From assembly GCA_043744175.1 (NCBI GenBank), contig JAYTVD010000018.1, positions 1-33,960 of the forward strand: a stretch of DNA of 33,960 nt, in the 5' to 3' direction. The DNA is from JANMEX01 sp043744175. GTDB taxonomy: Bacteria; Pseudomonadota; Alphaproteobacteria; Rhizobiales; Rhizobiaceae. Shown piece by piece: positions 8,492 to 16,942 of this stretch. Position numbers and translations under genes: made by a program. The first letter of the stretch is position 1; each line of letters opens with the position of its first letter. The notes below the pieces were generated by a model. The model was not told the DNA's origin and ran no database searches. It worked only from the letters and a program-made list of their open reading frames with translations.

Positions 8492-9712
8492 TTAGGCAAG
8501 CGCCTGTTTGCCTGTGGTTCCTGTGCGAAACAACACTAGTGATATCGCAACGATATTCATCAAGTTCCAGACGATGCCGTTGATAAAGGCCGTTTGGTAT
8601 GAACCCGTCATGTCATAGATCCATCCAGTCATCCAACCACCGATGGCCATGCCCCACACCGTTGCCATGATGATGACGCCCACCCATTTTCCGGCTTCTT
8701 TGGCCGGCATATATTCGCGCACGATTATCGCATAGCACGGCACGATACCGCCTTGTGATAGGCCGAACACCAGTGAGACAACATAGAGGGAAGCAAGCCC
8801 GTCAAACGGGATGTACAAAAACAGCGCCAAGCATTGCAGTGCTGAGCCGATGAGTAGCGTTTTGATGCCGCCGATGCGGTCTGCCAGCATTCCTGATACC
8901 AACCGGCTGACGATGCCGCCCGCCAGCATAACCGACAACATTTGCGCACCCGCCACGGGGCCATAACCAAGATCGGCACAGTAAGCGACGATATGAACTT
9001 GCGGCATTGACATGGCGAGGCAGCAGCCGAGCCCTGCGATAATGAGCAATGTTTGTAGCATTTGCGGCGATAGATTTGTCGGCTTCAGCGCCACAGAGTT
9101 GATGCCGCCTGCCACGGTATGCTGCTCTGGGCGACGCTTAAGGAATAGCGCCAGCGGTATCATGACAACAAGGCAAATGGCAGCAATGGCGAAAAACACT
9201 GGTCGCCAGCCGATAGTTTCCAGCGGCCCTTTCAGAACCAGCGGCCAGATTGCGCCGGCAAAATAATTGCCACACGCAGCCGACGCCACGGCAATGCCCC
9301 GCCGCTTGTTGAACCAATGCGAGACATCGGCAATCAGCGGGCCGAAACATGCCGCGCTACCTGTGCCAATGAAGATACCATGGAACAGGGAAAATGTGAT
9401 GAGTGAATGCGACAGTGCGGACGCACTAAATCCTAAACTTAATGAACATGCCGCGGCAATCAAAACAGGCACGATGCCCCAACGATCCACCGCGCGCCCG
9501 ATGAGCAAATTGCCAAACGCAAAGCCAACCATCGTCGCAGTATAAGCCAAAGACGCGCCGCCGCGATCCACATTAAACTCCGCCTGCACCTTGGGCAGCA
9601 CCAAGATGATGGCCCACATGCCGACACTGCCGACCGTGGAAATAATCATAGAAACGCAAAGCCGCTGCCATGAATAGGCTGAATCGAGATCGCTTTTTGT
9701 AGTTGCCGTCAT
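8492..9712 (-). CDS. Major facilitator superfamily transporter
   Basis: A 406-residue polytopic membrane protein with about 12 hydrophobic segments in two halves separated by a basic loop (LKRRPEQH near 190). The MFS motif A-like loop after helix 2 reads GRAVDRWGIVP, and the equivalent in the second half reads SGMLADRIGG. The length is typical. The overall look, with a cytosolic N-terminus followed by a start helix of the STVGSVGMWAIILV type, fits the monocarboxylate/oxalate-formate type of MFS carriers, but the substrate cannot be read from the sequence. It converges on the second GGDEF-EAL gene with only 6 bp between them. A small inverted repeat at 8494-8513 lies within its last codons and has no T-run. 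Confidence 0.85.
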   Translation of the reverse strand: MTATTKSDLDSAYSWQRLCVSMIISTVGSVGMWAIILVLPKVQAEFNVDRGGASLAYTATMVGFAFGNLLIGRAVDRWGIVPVLIAAACSLSLGFSASALSHSLITFSLFHGIFIGTGSAACFGPLIADVSHWFNKRRGIAVASAACGNYFAGAIWPLVLKGPLETIGWRPVFFAIAAICLVVMIPLALFLKRRPEQHTVAGGINSVALKPTNLSPQMLQTLLIIAGLGCCLAMSMPQVHIVAYCADLGYGPVAGAQMLSVMLAGGIVSRLVSGMLADRIGGIKTLLIGSALQCLALFLYIPFDGLASLYVVSLVFGLSQGGIVPCYAIIVREYMPAKEAGKWVGVIIMATVWGMAIGGWMTGWIYDMTGSYQTAFINGIVWNLMNIVAISLVLFRTGTTGKQALA

Positions 9713-9934
9713 GAATCGCCGCCGTTTTTTCTTAGCAAAGCATGGACTGGAATTGTCCGCTAGTTTTTGTTTATTAAACCAATTTCATCACGCGTATTGC
9801 AAATCGCCAGCTGCGTTTGAACTGACAAAGATTGAATCAACACTGATGATTCCTACAGTTTGCATATTTGGATAATGTTGATAGCCTCTCTCATGAGTTG
9901 AATGGAAGGACGCTAACACTTGGACGATAAGGCG

Positions 9935-10063
9935 ATGAAGGACTCATATGGCGCAGAGTATCCGGCTGCGGCAACTTCATTTGGTATCCGTATGCCTTTG
10001 GTCAGTGAACGTCGTTTTATGGGAAGGACTGATGAGAACACCGATTATCAGATGTCCCCTTGA
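9935..10063 (+). CDS. Possible small ORF overlapping the start of the orphan gene
   Basis: A 42-codon frame (MKDSYGAEYP...TDENTDYQMSP) that overlaps the first part of the next gene in another frame. It can be extended to a TTG at 9920, which has GGAAGGA at 9904-9910. Its composition is hydrophilic and protein-like, whereas the overlapping frame over the same bases reads as an odd, hydrophobic leader. If real, it would be coupled to the ATG at 10032 of the next gene. I do not recognise it, and chance is a serious alternative. Confidence 0.22.
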   Translation: MKDSYGAEYPAAATSFGIRMPLVSERRFMGRTDENTDYQMSP

Positions 10064-11015
10064 GTTTTCGGGAAGTTTCAAAATTTTTTTCGATAATTAT
10101 GTCGAACCCAACCTACCTTCCGTCGAGCGCGTTCGTTTATTTGACGCGATAATGTCCGGATATATGGCGTCAGAAAATCCTGCGCACATCGTGCGGTCGG
10201 TCAAAGGCATAGTACGCGGCGTACCAAATATAAGCGCTTTTAATGATCGAATTATTGGTTCTGACAATAGCCCCGGTTGGTGGATCCACGCCGTTTTATA
10301 TGGCTTGGAGCCGCTTTCTGGCAGTCCTGATGCCTTTTTTGAGCGGATTCCAACGCACATGTTCCGCATTCCAAAAGTGGATACTCTAAACCGTGCTGGG
10401 TATCATCTTGCTCATATTATACCCGCAAAAAATCTTGACACAAACTGGCAAAGCTGGTCAAAAAGTGAACTGGAGCGGCGCTTCCTTCTAAACGTTCATC
10501 CCTGCAACTGGTTTCCAATAGCCAAAACAGATTGGCGTACTAACGGCGGGCGGGCAGATATTATTGACTGGGTCAAATCTGCCTATCGTGAGCGCTATGG
10601 TGATCTTTATGTATCTTTTGCTGAGCGCACAGGCACTAAATGGACCGAAAGGCTGGAAGTTGTTTCAGCTCCAACATTTAGTTTCTCTGCTTCAAAAAGG
10701 GAAACGAAAATGAAAGCTAATGAGCGTGTCTCGGTGAATAGTGGGACCAAAACCCATCGTAAGAGTACATCTGTTAAACTCCTTGAAAAAAATCGCCCTT
10801 TTGTGGAGAAGAAATCGCTTGGACATGACATTAAGTTAAGCATCCGTACTGTGGGCATGCGGTTCTTAATTCCACATGACACGCTTTGGTATTGGGTTGA
10901 GTTAGAAACGAACGTTCCCAATACGAAGAGTTGGATAGATAATGGGTATTATAGCTGGCCGAAGCCCTCTGCTGATATGTTGAAGTTTCTCAGTGATTTT
11001 GAAGTTAAGGACTGA
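9948..11015 (+). CDS. Orphan protein with HNH-like residue spacing
   Basis: A protein of 355 residues, not recognised as a named family. Its centre, counting from 9948, has LAHIIPAKN (His153, His156) followed by LLNVHPCNWFP (Asn182, His184, Asn187). This spacing resembles the beta-beta-alpha-metal core of HNH nucleases, then comes WRTNGGRADIIDW. A Lys/Ser/Thr-rich stretch at about 235-285 looks like a flexible linker before a C-terminal domain. The start is uncertain: ATG 9948 has GAAGGA 5 nt upstream, while ATG 10032 (residue 29) has GGGAAGGA and removes an unlikely hydrophobic leader. By hand count two 60-base lines inside are 40-43% GC, well below the neighbours, suggesting transfer. No methylase or toxin partner adjoins it. 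Nuclease function is inference. Confidence 0.6.
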   Translation: MAQSIRLRQLHLVSVCLWSVNVVLWEGLMRTPIIRCPLEFSGSFKIFFDNYVEPNLPSVERVRLFDAIMSGYMASENPAHIVRSVKGIVRGVPNISAFNDRIIGSDNSPGWWIHAVLYGLEPLSGSPDAFFERIPTHMFRIPKVDTLNRAGYHLAHIIPAKNLDTNWQSWSKSELERRFLLNVHPCNWFPIAKTDWRTNGGRADIIDWVKSAYRERYGDLYVSFAERTGTKWTERLEVVSAPTFSFSASKRETKMKANERVSVNSGTKTHRKSTSVKLLEKNRPFVEKKSLGHDIKLSIRTVGMRFLIPHDTLWYWVELETNVPNTKSWIDNGYYSWPKPSADMLKFLSDFEVKD

Positions 11016-11021
11016 CCACCC

Positions 11022-12020
11022 TCACTTCGTGGCCCACAACACCTTGTAATAATTATTTCTTGCCAATTCGCCGGTCTTGAAAAAGCAGGCGCTTAAGGTT
11101 GCCTCATAAGGCAATGCGCGGTTGGCGACGAGGTATAGTTTGCCGCCTTTGTGGAGGGCGTTGTGGGCATTGCGGATGATGGCGTTGCCAATGCCTGCGT
11201 CAGCTGCCCTGCCCTGATGGAAGGGCGGGTTCATGATGATGGTATCGAAATCGCCCTTGGCTTTTTCGCCGATTAGATCCTGCCATAGGTAGGTGGTTGG
11301 CATGGCAGGCGCGATGTTAAGCATATTGATTTTCGCGGCTTCCAGGGATGCGTAGTCGGCCTCATAGAGCGCGATGGATTTCAGAGCCTTGCATTTAAGC
11401 GCTGCCTCGGCGGCTAGGTAACCCCAACCGACGCAGAAATCCGCAATGTTGCCCTTCATATCGGCTGGCAAATGTTCGACCAGAAATGCGGAACCGGGAT
11501 CAATATGCTGCGATGAAAACATGCCGGGGGCGGTGACGAAGCGGCCATCGACCAGCGCTTCTTCCGGCTCCTCAAATCGCGCAGAGCCTTGGTTTTCGAA
11601 CCAGAAAACCTTGGCATGGTTTTTGGAGACGTTGCCCGAGATTGCGAAAAGTTCGCTGATTTCCTTGGCAATTGGCGCGATGCCGTCGGTCTTTGCGCCG
11701 GAAACCAAAATTGCGCCGCCTGCCCTTACCCTATCCAGCGCTTGATTGAGGAAGGCGCGGTTTTGGCCGCGGTGGCGCGAGAGCAAAATGAGTGCGCCGC
11801 TAAACTCGCCGTCGGGCACTGTCGGCGTGACGTTTAACTTGGAAGCGGTTAGCAGATTAAAAGTGGGGCGAAAGCCCTGCACGGCGTGGAGATTTGACTT
11901 CGCCACTGGGCAATCAAACGGCGGCACATCTGCGCCCAGAAACAACCAGTTGCCATCGCCGACTGGGACCTCGCCTGTCTCTAAGGGCAAGAACAAAGTT
12001 TTGAGCGCGCCGTCGTCCAT
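11022..12020 (-). CDS. RsmC-like class I methyltransferase
   Basis: A 332-residue SAM-dependent methyltransferase of the RsmC/RlmG type, which methylates the N2 of guanine in rRNA (G1207 of 16S rRNA for RsmC). The C-terminal catalytic domain has a SAM-binding motif I region (IADFCVGWGYLA, about 192-203), an acidic residue after the next strand (ALYEAD, near 217-222) and the catalytic NPPF at 264-267 followed by HQG, close to E. coli RsmC NPPFHDG. The N-terminal half is a degenerate methyltransferase-like domain, as in RsmC. Length is close to E. coli RsmC (343). The target base is inferred from family only. It lies downstream of pnp on the same strand but behind a terminator, and meets the orphan gene tail to tail with a 6-bp gap. 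Confidence 0.82.
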   Translation of the reverse strand: MDDGALKTLFLPLETGEVPVGDGNWLFLGADVPPFDCPVAKSNLHAVQGFRPTFNLLTASKLNVTPTVPDGEFSGALILLSRHRGQNRAFLNQALDRVRAGGAILVSGAKTDGIAPIAKEISELFAISGNVSKNHAKVFWFENQGSARFEEPEEALVDGRFVTAPGMFSSQHIDPGSAFLVEHLPADMKGNIADFCVGWGYLAAEAALKCKALKSIALYEADYASLEAAKINMLNIAPAMPTTYLWQDLIGEKAKGDFDTIIMNPPFHQGRAADAGIGNAIIRNAHNALHKGGKLYLVANRALPYEATLSACFFKTGELARNNYYKVLWATK

Positions 12021-12030
12021 ATTTTTGGTT

Positions 12031-12065
12031 CCATAAAATAACGGGCGCGATCAACTCGCGCCCGT
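12031..12065 (-). terminator. Intrinsic terminator of pnp
   Basis: A perfect 10-bp inverted repeat (ACGGGCGCGA at 12041-12050 and its complement at 12056-12065) has a 5-nt loop. Read on the minus strand it is followed by TATTTTAT. It lies 26 bp after the pnp stop and 21 bp before the rsmC-like start. Confidence 0.85.
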
Positions 12066-12090
12066 TCTCAATTGTCCGTCAGCGAACTAA

Positions 12091-14223
12091 TTACTCGCCA
12101 GCTTCTTCAGTCTTGGCCAATTCCTTGCCGGTTGCCTGATCGACAACCTTCATGGAAAGGCGCACTTTGCCGCGTTCGTCAAAACCCATGAGCTTGACCC
12201 AAACCTTCTGGCCGTCTTTGACAACGTCAGTGGTTTTTTGAACGCGCTCGGAAGCCAATTGCGAGATGTGCACGAGGCCATCGCGCGCGCCGAAGAAGTT
12301 GACGAAGGCGCCGAAATCAGCGGTTTTCACAACAGTGCCTTCGTAAATCTGGCCAACTTCTGGCTCAGCAACGATGGAGTGAATCCACTTCTTAGCGGCT
12401 TCGATTTCCTTGGCGGAGGACGAGGCGATCTTTACTGTACCGTCATCTTCAATATTGATCTTCGCGCCTGTCTTTTCGACAATTTCGCGAATGACCTTGC
12501 CGCCGGAACCGATAACGTCACGGATTTTATCAGTTGGAATGTTCATCATTTCAATGCGCGGTGCAAATTCACCAAGCTCTGAACGACCTTCAGTGATGGC
12601 ATTGCCCATTTCACCAAGAATGTGAATGCGGCCGGCCTTTGCCTGCTCCAAAGCGACCTTCATGATCTCTTCGGTAATGCCTTCGATTTTGATGTCCATC
12701 TGCAAGGCAGTGATGCCGTTAGCGGAACCAGCCACCTTGAAATCCATATCGCCCAAGTGATCTTCGTCACCCAGAATATCGGACAGAACAGCGAAACGTT
12801 CGCCTTCCTTGATGAGGCCCATGGCGATACCAGCAACAGGGGATTTCAGCGGAACGCCCGCATCCATCAATGCCAGCGATGTGCCGCACACTGTTGCCAT
12901 TGAGGACGAGCCGTTGGACTCAGTGATTTCCGATACAGCGCGGATGGTGTACGGGAACGCTTCCTTGGCAGGCAGCATCGGACGCACTGCGCGCCAAGCC
13001 AACTTGCCATGGCCGATTTCGCGACGACCGGGCGAGCCCATACGGCCGGTTTCACCGACTGAATATGGAGGGAAGTTGTAATGCAAAAGGAAGGTTTCCT
13101 TGTACATGCCGGTCAACGAATCCACATACTGCTCATCTTCGCCAGTGCCGAGCGTGGCAACAACGATGGCCTGTGTTTCGCCGCGTGTGAACAGGGCGGA
13201 ACCGTGGGTGCGTGGCAGAAGGCCTACTTCGGACACGATCTTACGAACGGTTGAAAGATCGCGACCATCAATGCGCGAGCCTGTATCAAGAATGTTCCAG
13301 CGAACGATCTTGGCTTGGATGGACTTGAACACTACGCCGACTTGCTCGGCAGTGTAAGCTGCTGCCTCGCCTTCGGCTGGCGTGAACGCTGCCTTCACCT
13401 TGGCTTTAGCGGCATCAACAGCCACGTAGCGGGCCTGCTTGTCGATGATTTTGTAAGCTACGCGGAGGTCATCCTCGGCAACTTTCAGCATTTCGGCTTC
13501 GAGTGCGGAGAAATCGTCTGGCGTATAGTCGCGGGCATCCTTAGCGGCCACTTCTGCCAGCTTGATGATGGCGTCGATGACGGTCTGGAATGAACGATGG
13601 CCGAACATAACCGCGCCGAGCATGGTTTCTTCGTCAAGTTCCTTGGCTTCTGATTCCACCATCAATACGGCGTCGCCAGTACCGGCAACAACCAAATCGA
13701 GGCTCGATTCTGGCATTTCATCAACGTTCGGGTTGAGAACATATTGGCCATTGATAAAGCCAACGCGCGCTGCGCCAACGGGGCCCATGAAAGGCACCCC
13801 GGAAAGCGTGAGAGCAGCCGATGCGCCGATGAGCGAAACGATGTCTGGATTGTTTTCCATGTCGTGCTGGACAACGGTACAAACCACTTGCGTGTCGTTC
13901 TTGTATCCATCAGCAAACAAGGGGCGGATTGGACGGTCGATCAGGCGTGAAACCAATGTTTCATTTTCTGAAGGACGGCCTTCGCGCTTGAAATAGCCAC
14001 CAGGAATTTTACCGGCGGCATAGGTTTTTTCTTGGTAGTTTACGGTCAGCGGGAAGAAATCCTGACCTGGCTTTGGCGACTTGGCTGAAACAACTGTGGC
14101 CAAAACCACTGTCTCGCCATAGGTCACCAAAACAGCGCCGTCAGCCTGACGGGCGATTTTGCCTGTTTCCAAAATGAGCGGACGGCCGCCCCATTGCACT
14201 TCCACTTTGTGGTGCTTGAACAT
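12091..14223 (-). CDS. pnp: Polyribonucleotide nucleotidyltransferase (PNPase)
   Basis: A 710-residue 3'-5' phosphorolytic exoribonuclease that works as a trimer, with RNase E in the degradosome where that exists. The domain order is complete: a first RNase PH-like domain (about 1-220), a helical linker, the second, catalytic RNase PH-like domain (about 320-545, including GDEDHLGDMDFKVAGS), a KH domain (IPTDKIRDVIGSGGKVIREI, about 555-615) and an S1 domain (VGQIYEGTVVKTADFGAFV, about 620-690). The frame is open upstream to 14301, but homology starts at MFKHHKVEVQWGG, and AAAGGA 6 nt before the ATG at 14223 fixes the start. It follows rpsO, the classic rpsO-pnp order, and has a structured leader. 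Confidence 0.97.
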   Translation of the reverse strand: MFKHHKVEVQWGGRPLILETGKIARQADGAVLVTYGETVVLATVVSAKSPKPGQDFFPLTVNYQEKTYAAGKIPGGYFKREGRPSENETLVSRLIDRPIRPLFADGYKNDTQVVCTVVQHDMENNPDIVSLIGASAALTLSGVPFMGPVGAARVGFINGQYVLNPNVDEMPESSLDLVVAGTGDAVLMVESEAKELDEETMLGAVMFGHRSFQTVIDAIIKLAEVAAKDARDYTPDDFSALEAEMLKVAEDDLRVAYKIIDKQARYVAVDAAKAKVKAAFTPAEGEAAAYTAEQVGVVFKSIQAKIVRWNILDTGSRIDGRDLSTVRKIVSEVGLLPRTHGSALFTRGETQAIVVATLGTGEDEQYVDSLTGMYKETFLLHYNFPPYSVGETGRMGSPGRREIGHGKLAWRAVRPMLPAKEAFPYTIRAVSEITESNGSSSMATVCGTSLALMDAGVPLKSPVAGIAMGLIKEGERFAVLSDILGDEDHLGDMDFKVAGSANGITALQMDIKIEGITEEIMKVALEQAKAGRIHILGEMGNAITEGRSELGEFAPRIEMMNIPTDKIRDVIGSGGKVIREIVEKTGAKINIEDDGTVKIASSSAKEIEAAKKWIHSIVAEPEVGQIYEGTVVKTADFGAFVNFFGARDGLVHISQLASERVQKTTDVVKDGQKVWVKLMGFDERGKVRLSMKVVDQATGKELAKTEEAGE

Positions 14224-14467
14224 ATCTTGTCCTTTACATAAGCAAATCGACGACGCCGGACCATGCCGAGCATCGCTCAAAATCTGCTTCATCCGGTGCA
14301 TTCACCGGCGTTACGTTTTGTGGACGGGCCACGGGCAAGACAGCAGGATGTCCGTAAAATGATCCGCAAATCCTGCGGGCATCCTGCAATCCTGCCCCAT
14401 GGACAGGTCCGGCTTGTTTTCCGCAGTTGGGATAGACGCTGCGGGGCATCTGGGCAGGTAGCTGCCC
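14224..14467 (-). promoter_or_regulatory. Structured leader of pnp
   Basis: About 245 bases separate the rpsO terminator from pnp. Two hairpins can be drawn: CCGCAG at 14421-14426 with CTGCGG at 14439-14444, and GGGCAG at 14452-14457 with CTGCCC at 14462-14467. In E. coli the pnp leader carries an RNase III-cleaved hairpin through which PNPase represses its own expression. A similar role is inferred here from position only; the promoter was not identified with confidence. Confidence 0.4.
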
Positions 14468-14505
14468 GAAAAACAAAACCGGCGAAGGGATAAACCTCCG
14501 CCGGT
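14468..14505 (-). terminator. Intrinsic terminator of rpsO
   Basis: ACCGGCG at 14478-14484 pairs with CGCCGGT at 14499-14505. On the minus strand the stem is followed by TTTTGTTTTT. It begins 8 bp after the rpsO stop codon and separates rpsO from the pnp leader, as the t1 terminator does in E. coli. Confidence 0.88.
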
Positions 14506-14513
14506 CTGAAAGG

Positions 14514-14783
14514 TTAGCGGCGCAGACCGAGCGTTGTAATCAACGTGGTATAGCGTGCTTCATTCTTGCGCTTTAGATAATCCAGAAGCGAACGACGCTG
14601 CGAAACGAGCGCCAAAAGACCACGACGGGAATGGTTATCCTTCTTGTGGCTTTTGAAATGTTCGGTCAGGTTCGCAATGCGGTGAGACAAAATTGCGACT
14701 TGCACTTCAGGGGAACCGGTATCGCCAGCGGCTTGACCGAATTCCTTGATGATTTCCTGTTTGCGTTCAGGCGTAATCGACAT
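14514..14783 (-). CDS. rpsO: 30S ribosomal protein S15
   Basis: An 89-residue primary 16S rRNA-binding protein of the small subunit platform. The family pattern is complete: MSITPERKQEIIKEFG at the start, then TGSPEVQVAILSHRIANLTEHFKSHKKDNHSRRGLLALVSQRRSLLDYLK, and a final ITTLGLRR. The length equals E. coli S15. The frame is open far upstream to 14996, but the ATG at 14783 has AAAGGA 7 nt before it and matches the family start. It is followed by its own terminator and by pnp. Upstream, on the same strand, is nhaA rather than the usual truB. Confidence 0.97.
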   Translation of the reverse strand: MSITPERKQEIIKEFGQAAGDTGSPEVQVAILSHRIANLTEHFKSHKKDNHSRRGLLALVSQRRSLLDYLKRKNEARYTTLITTLGLRR

Positions 14784-14916
14784 CGTAATATCCTTTATGT
14801 TGGAGGATTGGGGATGCCCATAGCCGGGATGTCGTCCAGCAAGGGCCGTGGAAGCAAAGGGTTTAGTCAATGCTGCGGGGCGTATAGTGCATTTTGGGGG
14901 GAAATGGAAGGGGTAT

Positions 14917-16104
14917 CTATTTCTGCGTATTGCCCGCCAGCACCAACACCCCCGCCCCCAGCACGCCCGACAAAACCGAGCCCAGCAACACGCCAATCTT
15001 CACTGCATCGCCCAGTGCCTCACTGCCCGGAAATGCCAGCAACCCGATAAACAGGCTCATGGTAAACCCAACGCCGCAGATTATGGCTACGCCGTAGATT
15101 TGAGGCCAGTTGGCGCTGGCGGGCATGATGGCGAGGCGGGTGCGGATGGCTAGCCATGTGCTGGCGAAGACGCCGATTTGTTTGCCAGCGAACAGGCCTG
15201 CGGCGATGCCTAGCGTGACGGGATCCAGGAGTTTTTCAAACGACACGCCCGCCAGCGAGACGCCCGCATTGGCAAAGCCGAATATCGGGACGATGAGGAA
15301 CGCCACCCATTTATGCAGGCCATGCTCCAGTATGTGCAGCGGCGAGGTTTCGGTTTTATTGATGGGAATTGTGAGCGCCAGAACCACGCCTGCTAGCGTG
15401 GCGTGAACACCAGAAGCGTGCATGAAATACCATAGCAGCGCGCCGAGCGCCAAATAGGGCGGGAGCATTTTCACGCCCGCGATGTTCATTATTGCCAGCG
15501 CCAGCGTCACCATAGCAACGCCGCCGAGCATCATCACATCAAGCTGCGCGGTGTAGAAAATCGCGATGATGATGACTGCGCCGAGGTCATCCATAATGGC
15601 GAGTGCGGCGAGGAAAATCTTGAGTGATGGCGGCACGCGCTTGCCCAAAAGCGAGAGAATGCCCAGCGCAAAGGCGATATCCGTGGCAGCGGGAATTGCC
15701 CAGCCTTTCAGCGTATCCGGCGAGTGCCTGTTGAACGCCACATAGACTAGCGCGGGCACAATCATGCCGCCAAGGGCTGCGAAGGCGGGCAACGCGCGCT
15801 GCTGCCAGGTCGACAGTTCGCCGCCCAGAAACTCGCGTTTGATTTCAAGTCCCACCAGTAAAAAGAACAACGCCATCAGCGCATCATTGATCCAATGCAG
15901 GACTGACAGTCCGCCGACTTCGACGTGCAACGTGTGAAAATAGGTTTCCGCCAGCGGCGAATTTGCGACCAGCAAAGCCAGCGCAGCGCAGGCCATCAGC
16001 ACGATGCCGCCTGCGGCTTCGGAGCTTAGAAATTCGGTGACCACATGAGAAAAGCGGCTTGGTGCCTTTTTCAGAGGCTTTGATGAGCGGTTTGGGCTGG
16101 CCAT
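14917..16104 (-). CDS. nhaA: Na+/H+ antiporter NhaA
   Basis: A 395-residue inner-membrane antiporter that exchanges cytoplasmic Na+ for external protons and supports growth at high salt or alkaline pH. Around 12 membrane segments are visible. The ion-binding residues of E. coli NhaA have counterparts: Asp142 in PAATDIAFALG (E. coli Asp133) and Asp172-Asp173 in AIMDDLGAV (E. coli Asp163-164). Further family stretches include GVHATLAGV, LIVPIFGFANAGVSL and GVGFTMSLFIG. Length is close to the usual 388. The ATG at 16104 is followed by a short basic cytosolic N-terminus. It lies 25 bp after the HAD gene on the same strand and 133 bp before rpsO. Confidence 0.95.
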   Translation of the reverse strand: MASPNRSSKPLKKAPSRFSHVVTEFLSSEAAGGIVLMACAALALLVANSPLAETYFHTLHVEVGGLSVLHWINDALMALFFLLVGLEIKREFLGGELSTWQQRALPAFAALGGMIVPALVYVAFNRHSPDTLKGWAIPAATDIAFALGILSLLGKRVPPSLKIFLAALAIMDDLGAVIIIAIFYTAQLDVMMLGGVAMVTLALAIMNIAGVKMLPPYLALGALLWYFMHASGVHATLAGVVLALTIPINKTETSPLHILEHGLHKWVAFLIVPIFGFANAGVSLAGVSFEKLLDPVTLGIAAGLFAGKQIGVFASTWLAIRTRLAIMPASANWPQIYGVAIICGVGFTMSLFIGLLAFPGSEALGDAVKIGVLLGSVLSGVLGAGVLVLAGNTQK

Positions 16105-16129
16105 GCTATTCCCTCGGGAAGACTGTTTC

Positions 16130-16828
16130 TTAGCGAAGTTTATCGATCAAATCCGGCAATTGCTGCACGGTTTCAAGCACATGAAAGCGATGATTATCGG
16201 CGGGCGGCTCGGCGTGTTCCAACGCCCACATCAAATGATGAGGAATATGGACACCAAAACTCCCCGCTTCAAGCGCCGGGAGAATATCCGATTTCAATGA
16301 GTTACCAATCATCATCGCCCGCGCTGGACCATCACCGTGCGCCTCAAATATCCGCTGGTAAGTGGACGGGACTTTGGTGCTAACGATCTCGATTTTCGCG
16401 AAATACTCCGCCAAGCCGCTATCGTTCAACTTACGCTCTTGGTCGAACAGATCGCCCTTAGTGATAAGCACAAGCCTGTGGCTTTGCGATAACAGCGCCA
16501 GTGTTTCATGCACATAGGGCAATACTTCGATGGGATAGTTCGTTAGTTCGCGGCCAATCTCGATGATCCTTTTGATGGTTTTCGGCGAAACTTCATGGTT
16601 GGAAACGTCCACGGCAGTCTCGATCATCGACAGCATGAAGCTCTTCACGCCAACGCCATAGACCTTCACATTGCGCCGCTCAGTTTCAATCATGCGGGAT
16701 GAGACGGCCGATTTCTCGCCATAGGCCAACAATAGACTAATGCAGGCGGCTTCGGCGGCATCAAAGAATTTTTGATTTTGCCAGAGTGTATCATCGGCGT
16801 CAAAAGCAATTGTAGTGAGTGCGGTCAT
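16130..16828 (-). CDS. HAD-superfamily hydrolase
   Basis: A 232-residue cytoplasmic hydrolase from the ATG at 16828. HAD motif I is FDADDTLW, with the nucleophile Asp in the first position; motif II is the LITKG stretch, and motif III/IV is MIGNSLKSDILPALEAG, giving the Mg-binding acidic residue. A helical cap lies between motif I and II, as in subclass I. In-frame starts further upstream (16888 and 16855) would add a Cys-rich, atypical leader and I judge them less likely; no strong ribosome site distinguishes them. The substrate is unknown: HAD phosphatases act on sugar phosphates, nucleotides or phosphoglycolate. It precedes nhaA on the same strand and diverges from the cystatin-like gene. 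Confidence 0.82.
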   Translation of the reverse strand: MTALTTIAFDADDTLWQNQKFFDAAEAACISLLLAYGEKSAVSSRMIETERRNVKVYGVGVKSFMLSMIETAVDVSNHEVSPKTIKRIIEIGRELTNYPIEVLPYVHETLALLSQSHRLVLITKGDLFDQERKLNDSGLAEYFAKIEIVSTKVPSTYQRIFEAHGDGPARAMMIGNSLKSDILPALEAGSFGVHIPHHLMWALEHAEPPADNHRFHVLETVQQLPDLIDKLR

Positions 16829-16942
16829 GGCTTCTGTTTTGCCGCAGCAGGACATATTATTCAAGTTGATTTGGGCAGCAATTGACATTTCGTCTGGCTC
16901 GATAATGCGCTAGTGTCTGGCTTGATTTGAAAGGCGGATGAC

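Noticed and set aside
8494..8513. Hairpin AGGCAA/TTGCCT as a terminator for the convergent GGDEF-EAL and MFS genes
   Set aside because: The stem is only 6 bp, lies in the last codons of the MFS gene, and has no T-run on either side.
13562..13996. A 144-codon plus-strand frame within pnp
   Set aside because: It is the antisense of the first RNase PH-like domain of PNPase and has a low-complexity Ser/Thr-rich composition.
14784..14996. N-terminal extension of S15
   Set aside because: The extra residues are unlike any S15, and the ATG at 14783 has a proper ribosome site and matches the usual family start.
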